Positions 9,747-21,490 of a stretch of 64,000 nucleotides of DNA are shown here, piece by piece. This DNA comes from Cypionkella aquatica (GTDB lineage: Bacteria; Pseudomonadota; Alphaproteobacteria; Rhodobacterales; Rhodobacteraceae), in assembly GCF_030161095.1 (NCBI RefSeq), contig NZ_BSPP01000005.1:1-64000 (forward strand), in the 5' to 3' direction. The position numbers and the translations under genes were made by a program. Under the pieces are notes generated by a model. It did not search any database, was not told the origin of the DNA, and was given only the letters and a program-made list of their open reading frames with translations. The first letter of the stretch is position 1. Each line of letters opens with the position of its first letter.

Positions 9747-10344
9747 TGTTCAGCTTTCCCGACAGGTAAAGGTCCAGATCGTCCAACCGATCCTGCCCCC
9801 AGAAGCGCTCGTCGCCGACCATGTAGAATGGCACGCCGAATACACCGCGCGCGACGGCTTCTTCAAGGTTTGCCGCATAGGTTTCCGCCGCAAGCAGCAT
9901 GTATTTGTCGGCGATTTTCGGATCAAAGCCATGCGCCGTCAGGATATCCTGCACCACCGCATCATCTGCCACATTGCGCCCCTCGGCCCAGACCGCGCGC
10001 GGAAAGGCTTGCACAAGGCCGCCCAAATCGCCGCCACCCCCTTTGGCCGCCGCGATGATTGCGTAGGAGGCGGGCGCAGGATTGGCAGGGAAGAACGCCG
10101 GTTGCAGATCAAGCTTCATCCCCAGCCGCGCTGACCAGCGCCGCAACTCTTGCAAACGGTATATTTTGCGGGCCTCGTGTCGGTCCGCCAGCGCTTGCCC
10201 ACCGGTGCGCGGGAACAGAGCGGGGGCGTTCAGCGGGATATAGCGGATGGTCGCGCCATATTTCGCGGCGATTTCCTCTAGCTTGTTGCCAGCCAGATAA
10301 CAAAACGGCGAGATTGGTGCGAAGTAGTAATCAATCTGTTGCAT
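9739..10344 (-). CDS. 2-hydroxychromene-2-carboxylate isomerase / kappa-GST-like DsbA-family protein
   Basis: 201-residue thioredoxin-fold protein of the HCCA isomerase (kappa glutathione transferase) family. It begins with the strand-turn YYFAPISPFCYLAG (Ser in the position that activates glutathione) and ends with the diagnostic GVFGVPFYMVGDERFWGQDRLDDL. The classic reaction is glutathione-dependent isomerisation in naphthalene catabolism, but chromosomal copies in Rhodobacteraceae without other aromatic genes are of unknown substrate. First gene of a two-gene unit with the hydrolase, divergent from prs. Confidence 0.9.
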   Translation of the reverse strand: MQQIDYYFAPISPFCYLAGNKLEEIAAKYGATIRYIPLNAPALFPRTGGQALADRHEARKIYRLQELRRWSARLGMKLDLQPAFFPANPAPASYAIIAAAKGGGGDLGGLVQAFPRAVWAEGRNVADDAVVQDILTAHGFDPKIADKYMLLAAETYAANLEEAVARGVFGVPFYMVGDERFWGQDRLDDLDLYLSGKLNNA

Positions 10345-10435
10345 TTCTATGCTGCTCCGGGCTTCAAGGTTTGCAAGACCCTAGCCGGGTGATAAGCGGT
10401 GTCAACGATCCGAATCTGGCCCCCGGAGAGACCCC

Positions 10436-11455
10436 ATGCCCGCTATGACTGAGCCGAAACTGATTTCCGGCAACGCAAACCTTTCGCTCGCAAAATCCAT
10501 CGCCCGCCGCATGTCGATGCATCGCGGCATGTCGGTCAATCTGGTCGATGCCCGGATCGAGCGTTTCAATGACGCCGAGATTTTCGTGGAAGTGTTCGAG
10601 AATGTGCGCGGCGAGGATATGTATATCATCCAGCCGACCTCGAACCCCGCCAATGACAATCTGATGGAACTGCTGATCATGTGCGATGCGCTGCGGCGCT
10701 CGTCTGCGGATCGGATTACCGCCGTGATCCCGTATTTCGGCTATGCCCGTCAAGACCGTCGCGCTAAGGCACGCACCCCGATTACCGCCAAACTGGTGGC
10801 CAATATGATCGCCGAAGCCGGGGTGGACCGGGTGTTGACGCTGGATCTGCATGCGGCGCAGATCCAAGGGTTCTTCGATATTCCGGTGGACAACCTGTAT
10901 GCCAGCCCGGTTTTCGCGCTGGATATCGAGCATAATTTCAAAGGCCAGATGCAGGATCTGATGGTGGTCTCGCCTGATGTCGGCGGTGTGGCGCGGGCGC
11001 GGGAGTTGGCGAAGCGGATCAATGCACCGCTGGCAATCGTGGACAAGCGGCGCGAGAAGGCCGGTGAGATTGCCGAGATGATCGTGATCGGCAACGTCCA
11101 AGGCAAAAAGTGCATCATCGTTGACGATATTTGCGACACCGCGGGCACGCTGTGCAAGGCGGCCGAGGTGTTGATCGAGAATGGCGCGACCGAGGTTCAC
11201 TCTTATATCACCCACGGGGTGTTGTCGGGGCCTGCGGTGGAACGGGTGACGAATTCGGTGATGAAATCGCTGGTGATCACGGATTCGATCGAGGCCACCG
11301 ATGCGGTGAAAAACTGCCCGAACATTCGGATCGTCCCGACAGCCCCGATTTTCGCGCAGGCGATTTTGAATATCTGGAACGGGACCAGCGTTTCGTCGCT
11401 GTTTGAAACCGATACTTTGGTGCCGATCTATGAAGGCATGTATCAACGCGGCTGA
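10436..11455 (+). CDS. prs: Ribose-phosphate pyrophosphokinase (PRPP synthetase)
   Basis: 339 residues. It makes PRPP from ribose 5-phosphate and ATP for nucleotide, histidine and tryptophan synthesis. Visible signatures are the FGYARQDRR flexible loop near residue 102, the metal/ATP site [15 protein letters not shown] near residue 140 and the PRPP-binding loop [11 protein letters not shown] near residue 230. It is slightly longer than E. coli Prs at both ends. Starting at the second ATG (10445, [10 protein letters not shown]) is equally plausible. It is followed by a strong terminator. Confidence 0.97.
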   Translation: MPAMTEPKLISGNANLSLAKSIARRMSMHRGMSVNLVDARIERFNDAEIFVEVFENVRGEDMYIIQPTSNPANDNLMELLIMCDALRRSSADRITAVIPYFGYARQDRRAKARTPITAKLVANMIAEAGVDRVLTLDLHAAQIQGFFDIPVDNLYASPVFALDIEHNFKGQMQDLMVVSPDVGGVARARELAKRINAPLAIVDKRREKAGEIAEMIVIGNVQGKKCIIVDDICDTAGTLCKAAEVLIENGATEVHSYITHGVLSGPAVERVTNSVMKSLVITDSIEATDAVKNCPNIRIVPTAPIFAQAILNIWNGTSVSSLFETDTLVPIYEGMYQRG

Positions 11456-11478
11456 GTTTTGTCGCAGCTTGAAGGAAG

Positions 11479-11506
11479 AAGGTCCCAACTCGGGACCTTT
11501 TTTATT
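11479..11506 (+). terminator. Rho-independent terminator of prs
   Basis: AAGGTCCC / GGGACCTT stem with a 4-base loop (AACT plus closing C) followed by TTTTTTATTT, 23 bases after the prs stop codon. Confidence 0.93.
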
Positions 11507-11537
11507 TGCATTATATCAATGGCTTAGCGTGGGTGCT

Positions 11538-11553
11538 TTAACGAAGTTTTAAC
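11538..11553. promoter_or_regulatory. Perfect CtrA-type box (TTAA-N7-TTAAC) between convergent genes
   Basis: TTAA (11538-11541), seven bases, TTAA (11549-11552), then C. This matches the full CtrA consensus. It lies after the prs terminator and before the 3-prime end of the lectin gene, so no annotated start is next to it on either strand. Function is therefore uncertain. Confidence 0.5.
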
Positions 11554-11616
11554 ACTTCAGCCGCGTAGGGCGGGTGCTTGCGGGTAACGCCCCCAGCCAA
11601 CCCAAGTAAAGCGGGC

Positions 11617-11967
11617 TTAGTAAAGCTGCCAGTCGTCCTCGCTCGCCGCTGACCCCATCGCGATCCAATCGGCGCGCACGCGGGCGACGCGGGTATCGCC
11701 CCAAGTGCGGAACACCAGATGAAAGCCGGTTTCGGTGATATTTTCAGCGGTGATATCCGCGCGCGAGGTGTGTTTGTGGTCAATGTCCCACATCGAGATC
11801 GAGGCCATCACGGTGGGCGCTTCGGTGAATGCCTCTTTGAAAGTCACCACATGCCGACTTTCGCGCGCGCCCTGCCCTGTCCACATCACCCCGCCATCGG
11901 CGAAATCCGAGAACAGGACGCGGCTGCCCTGTTGAATACCGATGGTGTTTGATGTGATGCGTTTCAT
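11617..11967 (-). CDS. H-type lectin domain protein
   Basis: 116 residues, almost entirely one H-type lectin domain (Helix pomatia agglutinin-like, beta-sandwich binding GalNAc-type sugars). The pattern visible is FKEAFTEAPTVMASISMWDID, then NITETGFHLVFRTWGDT and VRADWIAMGS, which covers the conserved core. No signal peptide or membrane segment is present, so how it would reach a sugar ligand is unclear. It is a single-gene unit between prs and the ATP synthase terminator. In bacteria such domains also occur in phage tail-type and surface proteins. Confidence 0.85.
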   Translation of the reverse strand: MKRITSNTIGIQQGSRVLFSDFADGGVMWTGQGARESRHVVTFKEAFTEAPTVMASISMWDIDHKHTSRADITAENITETGFHLVFRTWGDTRVARVRADWIAMGSAASEDDWQLY

Positions 11968-12098
11968 GTGATTGCTTACCTATACAAACAAAGTAGCGCT
12001 GAATATCGGCAAAAATACGTTAATTCCCGAGACAGGATGATTTTATTCAACAAGTTGTGCAAGGGCTTGGCCAATCATCCGCCAAGCTGCCGGGTGTG

Positions 12099-12126
12099 AA
12101 AAGGCCCCGACAAAGCGGGGCCTTTT
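12099..12126 (-). terminator. Rho-independent terminator of the atp operon
   Basis: A perfect 11-bp inverted repeat AAAAGGCCCCG / CGGGGCCTTTT with a 6-base loop, 35 bases past the atpC stop. The A/T ends on both sides make it usable from either strand. Confidence 0.93.
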
Positions 12127-12160
12127 CCTGTATCAAGCAGTGGGCACCGATGCCCAGCCC

Positions 12161-12553
12161 TTAGAAGCCAGCGGCGGTGCGCATGGCGATCAGATCGCCC
12201 ATCGCCTTGTCAGCTGCATCCTTGTCCACCGCAACGGCGGTCGCTTCGGATGCATCCGCGATCAGTTGATCCATCAGCGCTGGCGTCAGCTCTTCCAGCG
12301 GAACCGCGCGCTCGGCCAGAACCGAGACATGGGTGCCGCTGATATCGGCGAAACCACCGGTGACGACAAAGGATTTGGAACCTTGCGGCCCCACGACTTT
12401 CAGCACGCCGGGCCGCAGGGTGGTGATGGTCGGGGCATGCCCCGGCATCGCCGTCAGATCGCCCTCGGCGCCGGGGATTTGCACCTCGGTCGCCGCCACG
12501 GACGCCAGACGGCGTTCGGGCGAGACCAGGTCAAATTGCAGCGTTTCAGCCAT
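12161..12553 (-). CDS. atpC: F1F0 ATP synthase subunit epsilon
   Basis: 130-residue central-stalk subunit that couples and inhibits the rotor. The N-terminal beta-sandwich begins MAETLQFDLVSPERRLAS and includes the AxxVQIPGAEGDLTAMPGHAP segment. The C-terminal helical part (about residues 88-130) is short, as usual in alphaproteobacteria. An ATG directly upstream (12556) would be only one or two bases from the GGGGG ribosome-binding site, so the second ATG is preferred. Last gene of atpHAGDC, 9 bases after atpD. Confidence 0.96.
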   Translation of the reverse strand: MAETLQFDLVSPERRLASVAATEVQIPGAEGDLTAMPGHAPTITTLRPGVLKVVGPQGSKSFVVTGGFADISGTHVSVLAERAVPLEELTPALMDQLIADASEATAVAVDKDAADKAMGDLIAMRTAAGF

Positions 12554-12562
12554 CATGCCCCC

Positions 12563-14889
<2,327 letters not shown>

Positions 14890-14912
14890 GCGTTATCTCC
14901 CCTGCCCCGCCC

Positions 14913-16451
14913 TCAGGCGAAGTCTTTCGAGAAAGCTGCGATCTCGGCTTTGATGGCTTTCTCCAGATCGCCCGCAACTTTACGGTCGTTCTTGGTGATA
15001 TCGTCCAGCAAAGCTTTGCCCGGGCCGCGCAGGTGCTTCAAAAGACCAGCCTCGAAACGGCCGATGTCTTTCACGGCAACCTTGTCCAACGCGCCGGAAG
15101 TGCCCGCATAGATCACGCAGACGATTTCGGCATTGGTCAGCGGTGCGTATTGCGGCTGTTTCATCAGCTCGGTCAGACGCGCGCCACGGTTCAGCAGGGC
15201 TTGGGTCGAGGCGTCAAGATCGGAGCCGAACTGCGCGAAGGCAGCCATTTCGCGATACTGCGCCAGTTCCAGCTTCACTTTGCCAGCCACCGATTTCATC
15301 GCGTTGGTCTGAGCAGACGAACCAACCCGCGAAACCGACAGACCGGTGTTCACAGCCGGGCGGATGCCTTGGTAGAACAATTCGGTTTCAAGGAAGATCT
15401 GGCCATCGGTGATCGAGATCACGTTGGTCGGAATGAACGCCGAAACGTCGCCGCCTTGGGTTTCGATGATCGGCAGAGCGGTCAACGAGCCCGAACCGAA
15501 ATCGGCGTTCAGTTTCGACGAACGCTCCAGCAAACGGCTGTGCAGGTAGAACACGTCGCCCGGATATGCTTCACGGCCCGGCGGGCGGCGCAGCAGCAGC
15601 GACATCTGACGGTAAGCCACGGCTTGTTTCGACAAGTCATCATAGATGATCAGGGCGTGACGGCCGTTGTCGCGGAAAAACTCTGCCATTGCGGTTGCCG
15701 CATAGGGGGCAAGGAACTGCAGCGGAGCCGGATCGGATGCGGTTGCAGCCACCACGATGGTGTATTTGATCGCACCGGTTTCTTCGAGCTTTTTCACCAA
15801 CTGTGCCACGGTCGAACGCTTTTGACCGATAGCCACGTAGATGCAGTACAGCTTGTCGTATTCGTTGTCGCCAGCAGCCTCGTTATAGGACTTCTGGTTC
15901 AGGATGGTGTCCAAAGCCACGGCGGTTTTGCCGGTCTGACGGTCACCGATGATCAATTCGCGCTGGCCACGGCCAACCGGGATCATCGCGTCCACGGCCT
16001 TCAGGCCGGTTGCCATCGGCTCGTGCACCGATTTGCGTGGAATGATGCCCGGCGCTTTGACGTCAGCCTGACGGCGCTCTTCCGACGCGATCGGGCCTTT
16101 GCCGTCGATCGGGTTGCCAAGGCCATCAACGACGCGGCCCAGCAGGCCATTGCCAACCGGCACGTCCACGATGGATTTGGTGCGCTTGACGGTATCGCCT
16201 TCTTTGATCTCTTGGTCGGACCCGAAGATCACGACGCCGACGTTGTCGACTTCAAGGTTCAAAGCCATACCGCGGATGCCGCCGGGGAATTCCACCATCT
16301 CACCGGCTTGGACATTGTCCAGCCCATGCACACGGGCAATGCCGTCGCCGACGCTCAGAACGCGGCCAACTTCAGCCACTTCGGCGTCTTTGCCAAAGTT
16401 TTTGATCTGATCCTTAAGGATCGCAGAGATCTCAGCAGCCTGAATTCCCAT
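14913..16451 (-). CDS. atpA: F1F0 ATP synthase subunit alpha
   Basis: 512-residue regulatory nucleotide-binding subunit. It begins [20 protein letters not shown], with the P-loop GDRQTGKTA near residue 170 and the conserved arginine-containing [10 protein letters not shown] near residue 370. The start ATG overlaps the atpH stop by one base (TGATG), giving translational coupling. A GTG one codon upstream is not needed. Confidence 0.98.
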   Translation of the reverse strand: MGIQAAEISAILKDQIKNFGKDAEVAEVGRVLSVGDGIARVHGLDNVQAGEMVEFPGGIRGMALNLEVDNVGVVIFGSDQEIKEGDTVKRTKSIVDVPVGNGLLGRVVDGLGNPIDGKGPIASEERRQADVKAPGIIPRKSVHEPMATGLKAVDAMIPVGRGQRELIIGDRQTGKTAVALDTILNQKSYNEAAGDNEYDKLYCIYVAIGQKRSTVAQLVKKLEETGAIKYTIVVAATASDPAPLQFLAPYAATAMAEFFRDNGRHALIIYDDLSKQAVAYRQMSLLLRRPPGREAYPGDVFYLHSRLLERSSKLNADFGSGSLTALPIIETQGGDVSAFIPTNVISITDGQIFLETELFYQGIRPAVNTGLSVSRVGSSAQTNAMKSVAGKVKLELAQYREMAAFAQFGSDLDASTQALLNRGARLTELMKQPQYAPLTNAEIVCVIYAGTSGALDKVAVKDIGRFEAGLLKHLRGPGKALLDDITKNDRKVAGDLEKAIKAEIAAFSKDFA

Positions 16452-17011
16452 CACCCAACCTCTTTCATTACATTCTGAAGCGCCGCGAGCTTTGCCTTGA
16501 CCGAGGTGTCGATCATCGACGAGCCGAGCTTGACGATAAGTCCGCCGATGAGGCTTTCATCAACGGTGGTTTTAAGTTTGACGTCTTTGCCAACTTTGGC
16601 TTTCAAGCTGGCGGCGAGCGCCTTTGCCTGATCCGCCGAAAGTGCCGCCGCCGAAGTGACTTGCGCCGTGACTTCGCCCTTTTCGGTCGCAATCAGATCG
16701 CGCAAAGCGCTGACCAGTTGCGGCAAAACGAACAGGCGACGATTGGAAGCCATCAAGGCGATGGTGTTCGACAAAACCGTCGAAATCCCCATCTTGGCAG
16801 CAACAGCCGCCATCGCGCGGGCTTGATCTTCGCGCGCCACAACGGGCGAGGCGATCATGCTGGCAAGTTCCGGGCTGGCAGCCAGTGCGGCCCCCAGTGC
16901 TTCGGTATCAGCCTCAAGCGCTTTGAGACCATTTTCTTCTTTCGCAATCTCAAACACGGCCTGCGCGTAGCGCGCGGCGATGCTCAAGGAGATTGAAGCT
17001 GGTTCGGACAC
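16451..17011 (-). CDS. atpH: F1F0 ATP synthase subunit delta (OSCP)
   Basis: 186-residue peripheral-stalk subunit linking F1 to the b subunits. Family core: [20 protein letters not shown] at the N-terminus and the C-terminal [33 protein letters not shown]. The start is a GTG (VSEPASIS) with GGAAGGG about 5-7 bases upstream. The open frame extends 43 codons further but without family similarity. First gene of the F1 operon. Fo genes atpIBEF are not in the window, as is normal for alphaproteobacteria. Confidence 0.96.
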   Translation of the reverse strand: MSEPASISLSIAARYAQAVFEIAKEENGLKALEADTEALGAALAASPELASMIASPVVAREDQARAMAAVAAKMGISTVLSNTIALMASNRRLFVLPQLVSALRDLIATEKGEVTAQVTSAAALSADQAKALAASLKAKVGKDVKLKTTVDESLIGGLIVKLGSSMIDTSVKAKLAALQNVMKEVG

Positions 17012-17411
17012 GTCAACCCTTCCGCTGTATAGGCCCCTCCCGCTGACCGCATCCGGGTTACAACCCATTTGCGGCGCATACTTGGGGCATGCGTCTTCTC
17101 GATTTGGCGCGTCTCTAACAGACGATTGGCCATCCCGCAACGGGGAAGGACACTCAATATCCGCGTGCGCGCGTGCGATATGTCAGGCGGGCTGTTTTGT
17201 CGCACGCCCGCGCCGTCTGGTCGCAGCGCCATCACGCTTGCTTCACCTTTTCGGCATCGCTTTGTTAATCAACGGGAAACAATGAGGGCAATGGCGGAGA
17301 TTACACCGCAAGCCCCTGCAAATGCGCCATATATTGGCCACATAGCTTGACCGCAGAGGGCCGCAAATCTTAAGCTTTGACAACGGTTTGAATGGTAAGG
17401 GGTGCGTCGAT
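17012..17411. other. 400-bp divergent intergenic region, atpH / RTX-like gene
   Basis: No coding sequence recognised. It must hold the promoters of the atp operon (leftward) and of the RTX-like gene (rightward). An 8-bp inverted repeat GCGTGCGA / TCGCACGC (17171-17178 and 17200-17207) lies about 165 bases upstream of atpH. A TTGACA hexamer is at 17377-17382, but I cannot pair it with a convincing -10. Confidence 0.5.
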
Positions 17412-19361
17412 ATGGATTTGCTGATTCTCGGGTCGTTACTGGTGACGGGCGGCCTGCTGGCGCTGGCCGGGGTGTTTGACGGCGGTGATGACAAGGATGA
17501 CGATGCAACGCCTGAACCGCAGCGCGGCACCTCTGGCGATGATAGCCTTGCTGGCGATGACGGTATTCTGAATGGCTGGGGTGGCAATGATACGCTGACA
17601 CTCAGCGGCACCGCCGAAGGCCACGGTAATCAGGGCAATGACACGCTGACAGCCGAGGATGAGAGTGTGGCCTACGGCGGTGTGGGCGAGGATCAGATCA
17701 CCGCGCATGATGACAGTACCGCTTACGGCGGAGCGGGCCGCGACATCGGATATGTTGACGGTCACGCCACAGTGCATGGCGACGAGGGCAATGACTCTTT
17801 TGGCGTATTTGGCACGGGATCGGGCTATGGGGACGCCGGAGCAGATTACCTTCACGGCCATGATACCACCACCACTTACGGCGGTGATGGCATCGACCTT
17901 GTTGTGGCATGGGATCAGTCCACCGGCTATGGCGGTGACGGGGCGGATACCATGATCGCCCAGAACCAAGGCGAAGTGTATGGCGATCGTGGAAATGACC
18001 TGCTGGAAACCTCTGGCGCACAGAACGATCTGCCGTTGACCTCAGAGCTTTACGGCGGCGCAGGCAATGATCTGATCTCGCGAGGCGCGCATCTGGACGG
18101 CGGCGATGGCAACGATTGGCTGGCGGCGGGCGACTCGCTTTATGGCGGCGCGGGCAACGACATTTTGTCCTACGGTCATGATGTGATGGAGGGCGGCGAC
18201 GGCAACGATCTGCTGTATATGGGCCAAACATTTTCGGGCGGCACCGCTTCGGGCGGGGCTGGAAATGACATGTTCGTGGTGAACGCCGTCGGGGACAGCA
18301 CACGTCCTATTGATGTGATCAGCGATTTTACGGTGGGCGAAGACCAACTTGCGATTTTGGTGCCGACCTTCGTTCCGGCCAATCTTTATCCAACGGCCGT
18401 AAGCTATGAAATCCACGCCCATCCAGACGCAGGCTATACCGATGTCAGGGTGACTCTGGATATCCCGCCAACCGGCGGCGCAAACCCGAACGACTACAGC
18501 GGCGAAAGTGTCATCCGCCTCATGGGCGTCACCGATCTGACCGCCGAGGATGTGGTTTATGTAATGAACAATGGCGAACCGGGGCCATTTGGCAGCGTGC
18601 AGAACATGCAGGACGTGCTGCCCGAAACGCCGGACGCCGACCATATCGCGGTGACGCATGTGTACAACGGCACCGCTGGCGATGACAGCTTTACCGCCGC
18701 CGCACCGTCTGAACAGCCCGCCGTTGCCGCTTGGCTGGGCGATGGCGATGACAGCTTCACCGCCGCGGGTCAGGCGCATTTCGTCAACGCGGGAGACGGT
18801 GACGACCACTACACTGGCGCCGCCCACGATGACAGCAATCCCAATGCGGCGACCGACCCGGTCACAAACGTTCATATGGGCGCTGGCAATGACGTGCTGG
18901 AAATTGGTCAGGGACAGGGCAGGTTCTACGGCGATGATGGCGACGACAGCTTTCACACCACCGCCGCCACAGACCCAAGCCCCGGAAACGGCTATGTCAG
19001 CGAGATCAGACTGGAGGGCGGCAGCGGGTCCGACAGCTATGTGATCGGCTCGGGTGCCACAGTCATCGACGACAACGACGGCACCGACAGCTATACATTC
19101 GTGGTGTCGGATGACAGTCTGACCGCAGGGCATAACACCATCTTCAACTACGAACCCGGCGAGACCTTGCGGATCGAAATTCCGTCAGACATGGCAGGCG
19201 ACATCCGCTTCGTGGACAGAAACGATACCGAGGGTGGCGGTCTGGCGGGCACTGCGATTTTTATTGGGGACCAACAGATCGCCTTCATTGATCAATTTGG
19301 CAGTGGCGAGACGGTCGGCGTCCGTGACGGCATCAACAATGTCGAAGTCGTCCGCACCTAA
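17412..19361 (+). CDS. RTX-like calcium-binding repeat protein with N-terminal membrane anchor
   Basis: 649 residues. A single hydrophobic segment at the extreme N-terminus ([22 protein letters not shown]) is followed by a very acidic linker ([13 protein letters not shown]) and many glycine/aspartate nonapeptide-like units (GGAGND, GDGND, YGGDGAD) from about residue 35 to 290. [14 protein letters not shown] module near 310 closes the first repeat block, and a second repeat block follows to the end. Such repeats bind calcium and fold outside the cell. The repeats are irregularly spaced by hydrophilic loops rather than in tight tandem. No type I secretion genes are nearby. The stop overlaps the convergent methyltransferase stop by three bases. 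Confidence 0.85.
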   Translation: MDLLILGSLLVTGGLLALAGVFDGGDDKDDDATPEPQRGTSGDDSLAGDDGILNGWGGNDTLTLSGTAEGHGNQGNDTLTAEDESVAYGGVGEDQITAHDDSTAYGGAGRDIGYVDGHATVHGDEGNDSFGVFGTGSGYGDAGADYLHGHDTTTTYGGDGIDLVVAWDQSTGYGGDGADTMIAQNQGEVYGDRGNDLLETSGAQNDLPLTSELYGGAGNDLISRGAHLDGGDGNDWLAAGDSLYGGAGNDILSYGHDVMEGGDGNDLLYMGQTFSGGTASGGAGNDMFVVNAVGDSTRPIDVISDFTVGEDQLAILVPTFVPANLYPTAVSYEIHAHPDAGYTDVRVTLDIPPTGGANPNDYSGESVIRLMGVTDLTAEDVVYVMNNGEPGPFGSVQNMQDVLPETPDADHIAVTHVYNGTAGDDSFTAAAPSEQPAVAAWLGDGDDSFTAAGQAHFVNAGDGDDHYTGAAHDDSNPNAATDPVTNVHMGAGNDVLEIGQGQGRFYGDDGDDSFHTTAATDPSPGNGYVSEIRLEGGSGSDSYVIGSGATVIDDNDGTDSYTFVVSDDSLTAGHNTIFNYEPGETLRIEIPSDMAGDIRFVDRNDTEGGGLAGTAIFIGDQQIAFIDQFGSGETVGVRDGINNVEVVRT

Positions 19362-20116
19362 ACTGGCTTGCCAGTCCGGGGCGTCGGCACTGCCGCGCCG
19401 ACGCCCTCCAGCACCCGCAGGGGCTTGCGCACCTTGACCGCAAGCCCGCCGCGCGTCGGGGCATAGACTTGCTTGCTGGCCTCGACCATTAGCACCCCGC
19501 CTGCCAGCCATGGCAGGCGGCGGCCAAAACCCTCCCAGAAGTTCGAGGTGCCCAGCCAGAAGCGGCTTTCCGACGGGGGGGCGAACAAGGATGTCATCGA
19601 ACGCTCGGGCGTGAAGCCATATGCTTTCAACTGCGCCTCTAACTGGCCACCGGAATAGGGTCGGCCAAAGCCAAACGGCGTGCCATCGCGCCGCGCCCAA
19701 AGGCCGGCGCGGTTCGGCACCACGAACAACGCGCGCCCCCCGGGGCCAAGCACGCGGTGCGCCTCTTCCAGCACGGCGGTCGGATTGTCGGATGTCTCCA
19801 GCCCGTGCATGATCACCAGCCGATCAACATGCCCGGTGGGCAGCGGCCATAAGGTTTCCTCGCACAAAACCGAGACGTTGTTCATCCCCGCAGGCCAAGG
19901 CATCACCCCCTGCGGCCCCGGCATCAGCCCGATCACCCGGCGCGCATCTGCAAGGTAGGGGCGCAACAGCGGCACCGCAAAGCCAAACCCCGCCACCGTC
20001 TGCCCCGGTGCAGGCGGCCAAAGGCTGACCACCTGATCACGGATCGCCCGCTGCGCCACCCGGCCCAACTGGGTGCGATAGTAGAAATTGCGCAGATCAA
20101 GCACATCAAGATGCAT
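19358..20116 (-). CDS. Class I SAM-dependent methyltransferase-domain protein
   Basis: 252 residues of the type-11 methyltransferase family. The region [40 protein letters not shown] (about residues 97-136) matches motifs II-III of these enzymes. The SAM-binding motif I is degenerate ([17 protein letters not shown] instead of DxGCGxG), so SAM binding is plausible but not assured. Divergent from gloB with a 425-bp gap. Substrate unknown. Confidence 0.8.
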   Translation of the reverse strand: MHLDVLDLRNFYYRTQLGRVAQRAIRDQVVSLWPPAPGQTVAGFGFAVPLLRPYLADARRVIGLMPGPQGVMPWPAGMNNVSVLCEETLWPLPTGHVDRLVIMHGLETSDNPTAVLEEAHRVLGPGGRALFVVPNRAGLWARRDGTPFGFGRPYSGGQLEAQLKAYGFTPERSMTSLFAPPSESRFWLGTSNFWEGFGRRLPWLAGGVLMVEASKQVYAPTRGGLAVKVRKPLRVLEGVGAAVPTPRTGKPV

Positions 20117-20541
20117 AGGCGGCCTTCACATGGTTCCGCCCCGATCATAGCAAAGCCGCCCAACAACGCCATCACCGATCCACAACCGCTTTACCGCAAG
20201 CACAACGCGCGCCCGTCTGGCCATCACGCCCGCAAAATGCCGCGCAGGATCATAGCGCCCCACGTCACCACGCGCCTTGGCCGATACCGCCCCCTCACCC
20301 TTCCCTCTCCCCAAACCCCTCACCCTTCCCTCTCCCAAACCGCTCATCCCAATATCCCCCACAGAGGAGCACCCCGACACCTGCCCAAAATCCCGTCCGC
20401 CGATGCGCAAATCCGCGCTCTGCGGCAAGGCCGCGGAATTTCTCAAACTTCGGTTTGGTTTTCTGCCCACAAAATGGGCGAAACGAATTGCACCTTTCGC
20501 GGGCAGACGGCACTCTGGCGCAAACTCAGGAAGGCCCGCCG
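20117..20541. other. 425-bp divergent intergenic region with a C-rich direct repeat
   Basis: No gene recognised. At 20291-20340 a pyrimidine-rich unit of about 24 bases (core CCCTCACCCTTCCCTCTCC) is present twice in tandem. The remainder should hold the promoters of the methyltransferase and gloB genes. Open frames crossing it are not supported. Confidence 0.5.
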
Positions 20542-21309
20542 ATGACCCTCGAACTTGTCACCATCCCCTGCCTCAAAGACAATTACGCCTACCTGCTGCA
20601 TGATGCGGCCTTGGATGAAACCACCCTGATCGACGCGCCCGAGGCTGGCCCGATCCTAGCGGCCCTGAAAGCCCGCGGCTGGCATCTGGATCAGATCCTG
20701 CTGACGCATCACCATTGGGATCACATCGACGGCGTGGGCGAGATCGTCGAAGCTACCTCTGCCGCCATTCTGGGTGCGGCCGCCGATGCTCACCGCCTGC
20801 CGCCCTTGACCCGCGCCCTTGTTGAGGCCGATCAGGTGAAAATCGGCAGCGATACTGCCTATGTCATTGATGTGCCGGGACATACCGTCGGCCATATCGC
20901 GTTCTACCTGCCTGCCACCGGCCTGTGCTTTACCGCCGACAGCCTGATGGCGGCTGGCTGTGGCCGCCTGTTTGAAGGCACGCCGCAGCAGATGTTCGAC
21001 AGCCTTGCCAAGCTGCAACAACTGCCGCCCAGCACGCTGATCTGCTCGGGCCACGAATATACCGCGGCAAATCTTGCCTTCGCGATCAGCGTCGATCCCG
21101 AAAACCCCGCCTTGCAAGCCCGTATCCGCGCGGTCAACCGTGCGCGCAGCGGCAATCACCCAACCGTGCCGGTGGCTTTGTCAGAAGAATTGGCGACCAA
21201 CCCTTTTCTGCGCGCGCAAGACCCCTATATCAGGCAGCAACTGGGTATGGCCGATGCAACTGATGCCCAAGTCTTCACCAAACTGCGCGCGCTGAAGGAC
21301 AATTTCTGA
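20542..21309 (+). CDS. gloB: Hydroxyacylglutathione hydrolase (glyoxalase II)
   Basis: 255-residue metallo-beta-lactamase-fold enzyme that hydrolyses S-D-lactoylglutathione to D-lactate and glutathione. The metal motif THHHWDHIDG is near residue 54, then VPGHTVGHIAF, FTADSLMAAGCGRLFEG and CSGHEYTAANL (all metal ligands present). The C-terminal helical domain ends TKLRALKDNF. The start has CAGGAAGG upstream. Length is typical. Confidence 0.96.
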   Translation: MTLELVTIPCLKDNYAYLLHDAALDETTLIDAPEAGPILAALKARGWHLDQILLTHHHWDHIDGVGEIVEATSAAILGAAADAHRLPPLTRALVEADQVKIGSDTAYVIDVPGHTVGHIAFYLPATGLCFTADSLMAAGCGRLFEGTPQQMFDSLAKLQQLPPSTLICSGHEYTAANLAFAISVDPENPALQARIRAVNRARSGNHPTVPVALSEELATNPFLRAQDPYIRQQLGMADATDAQVFTKLRALKDNF

Positions 21310-21490
21310 GTCCAATCTGCCACCCGCCATCACAATTTGCATCAACGCCGAGAAAAACCGAAATCTTGCTGAAATAGGGCTTGAAGATCGCGGAATAAAA
21401 CCGATCCTTTACCTTATGAGGCAATGGTTGGATCAGGGCCATCTCCATCTGGATTGGCCCGTCCGACCCGCAGGACAGGAGCACGACCAA

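Noticed and set aside
15033-16478. Long open frame antisense to atpA
   Set aside because: The minus-strand frame is ATP synthase alpha; the opposite frame is a codon-bias shadow.
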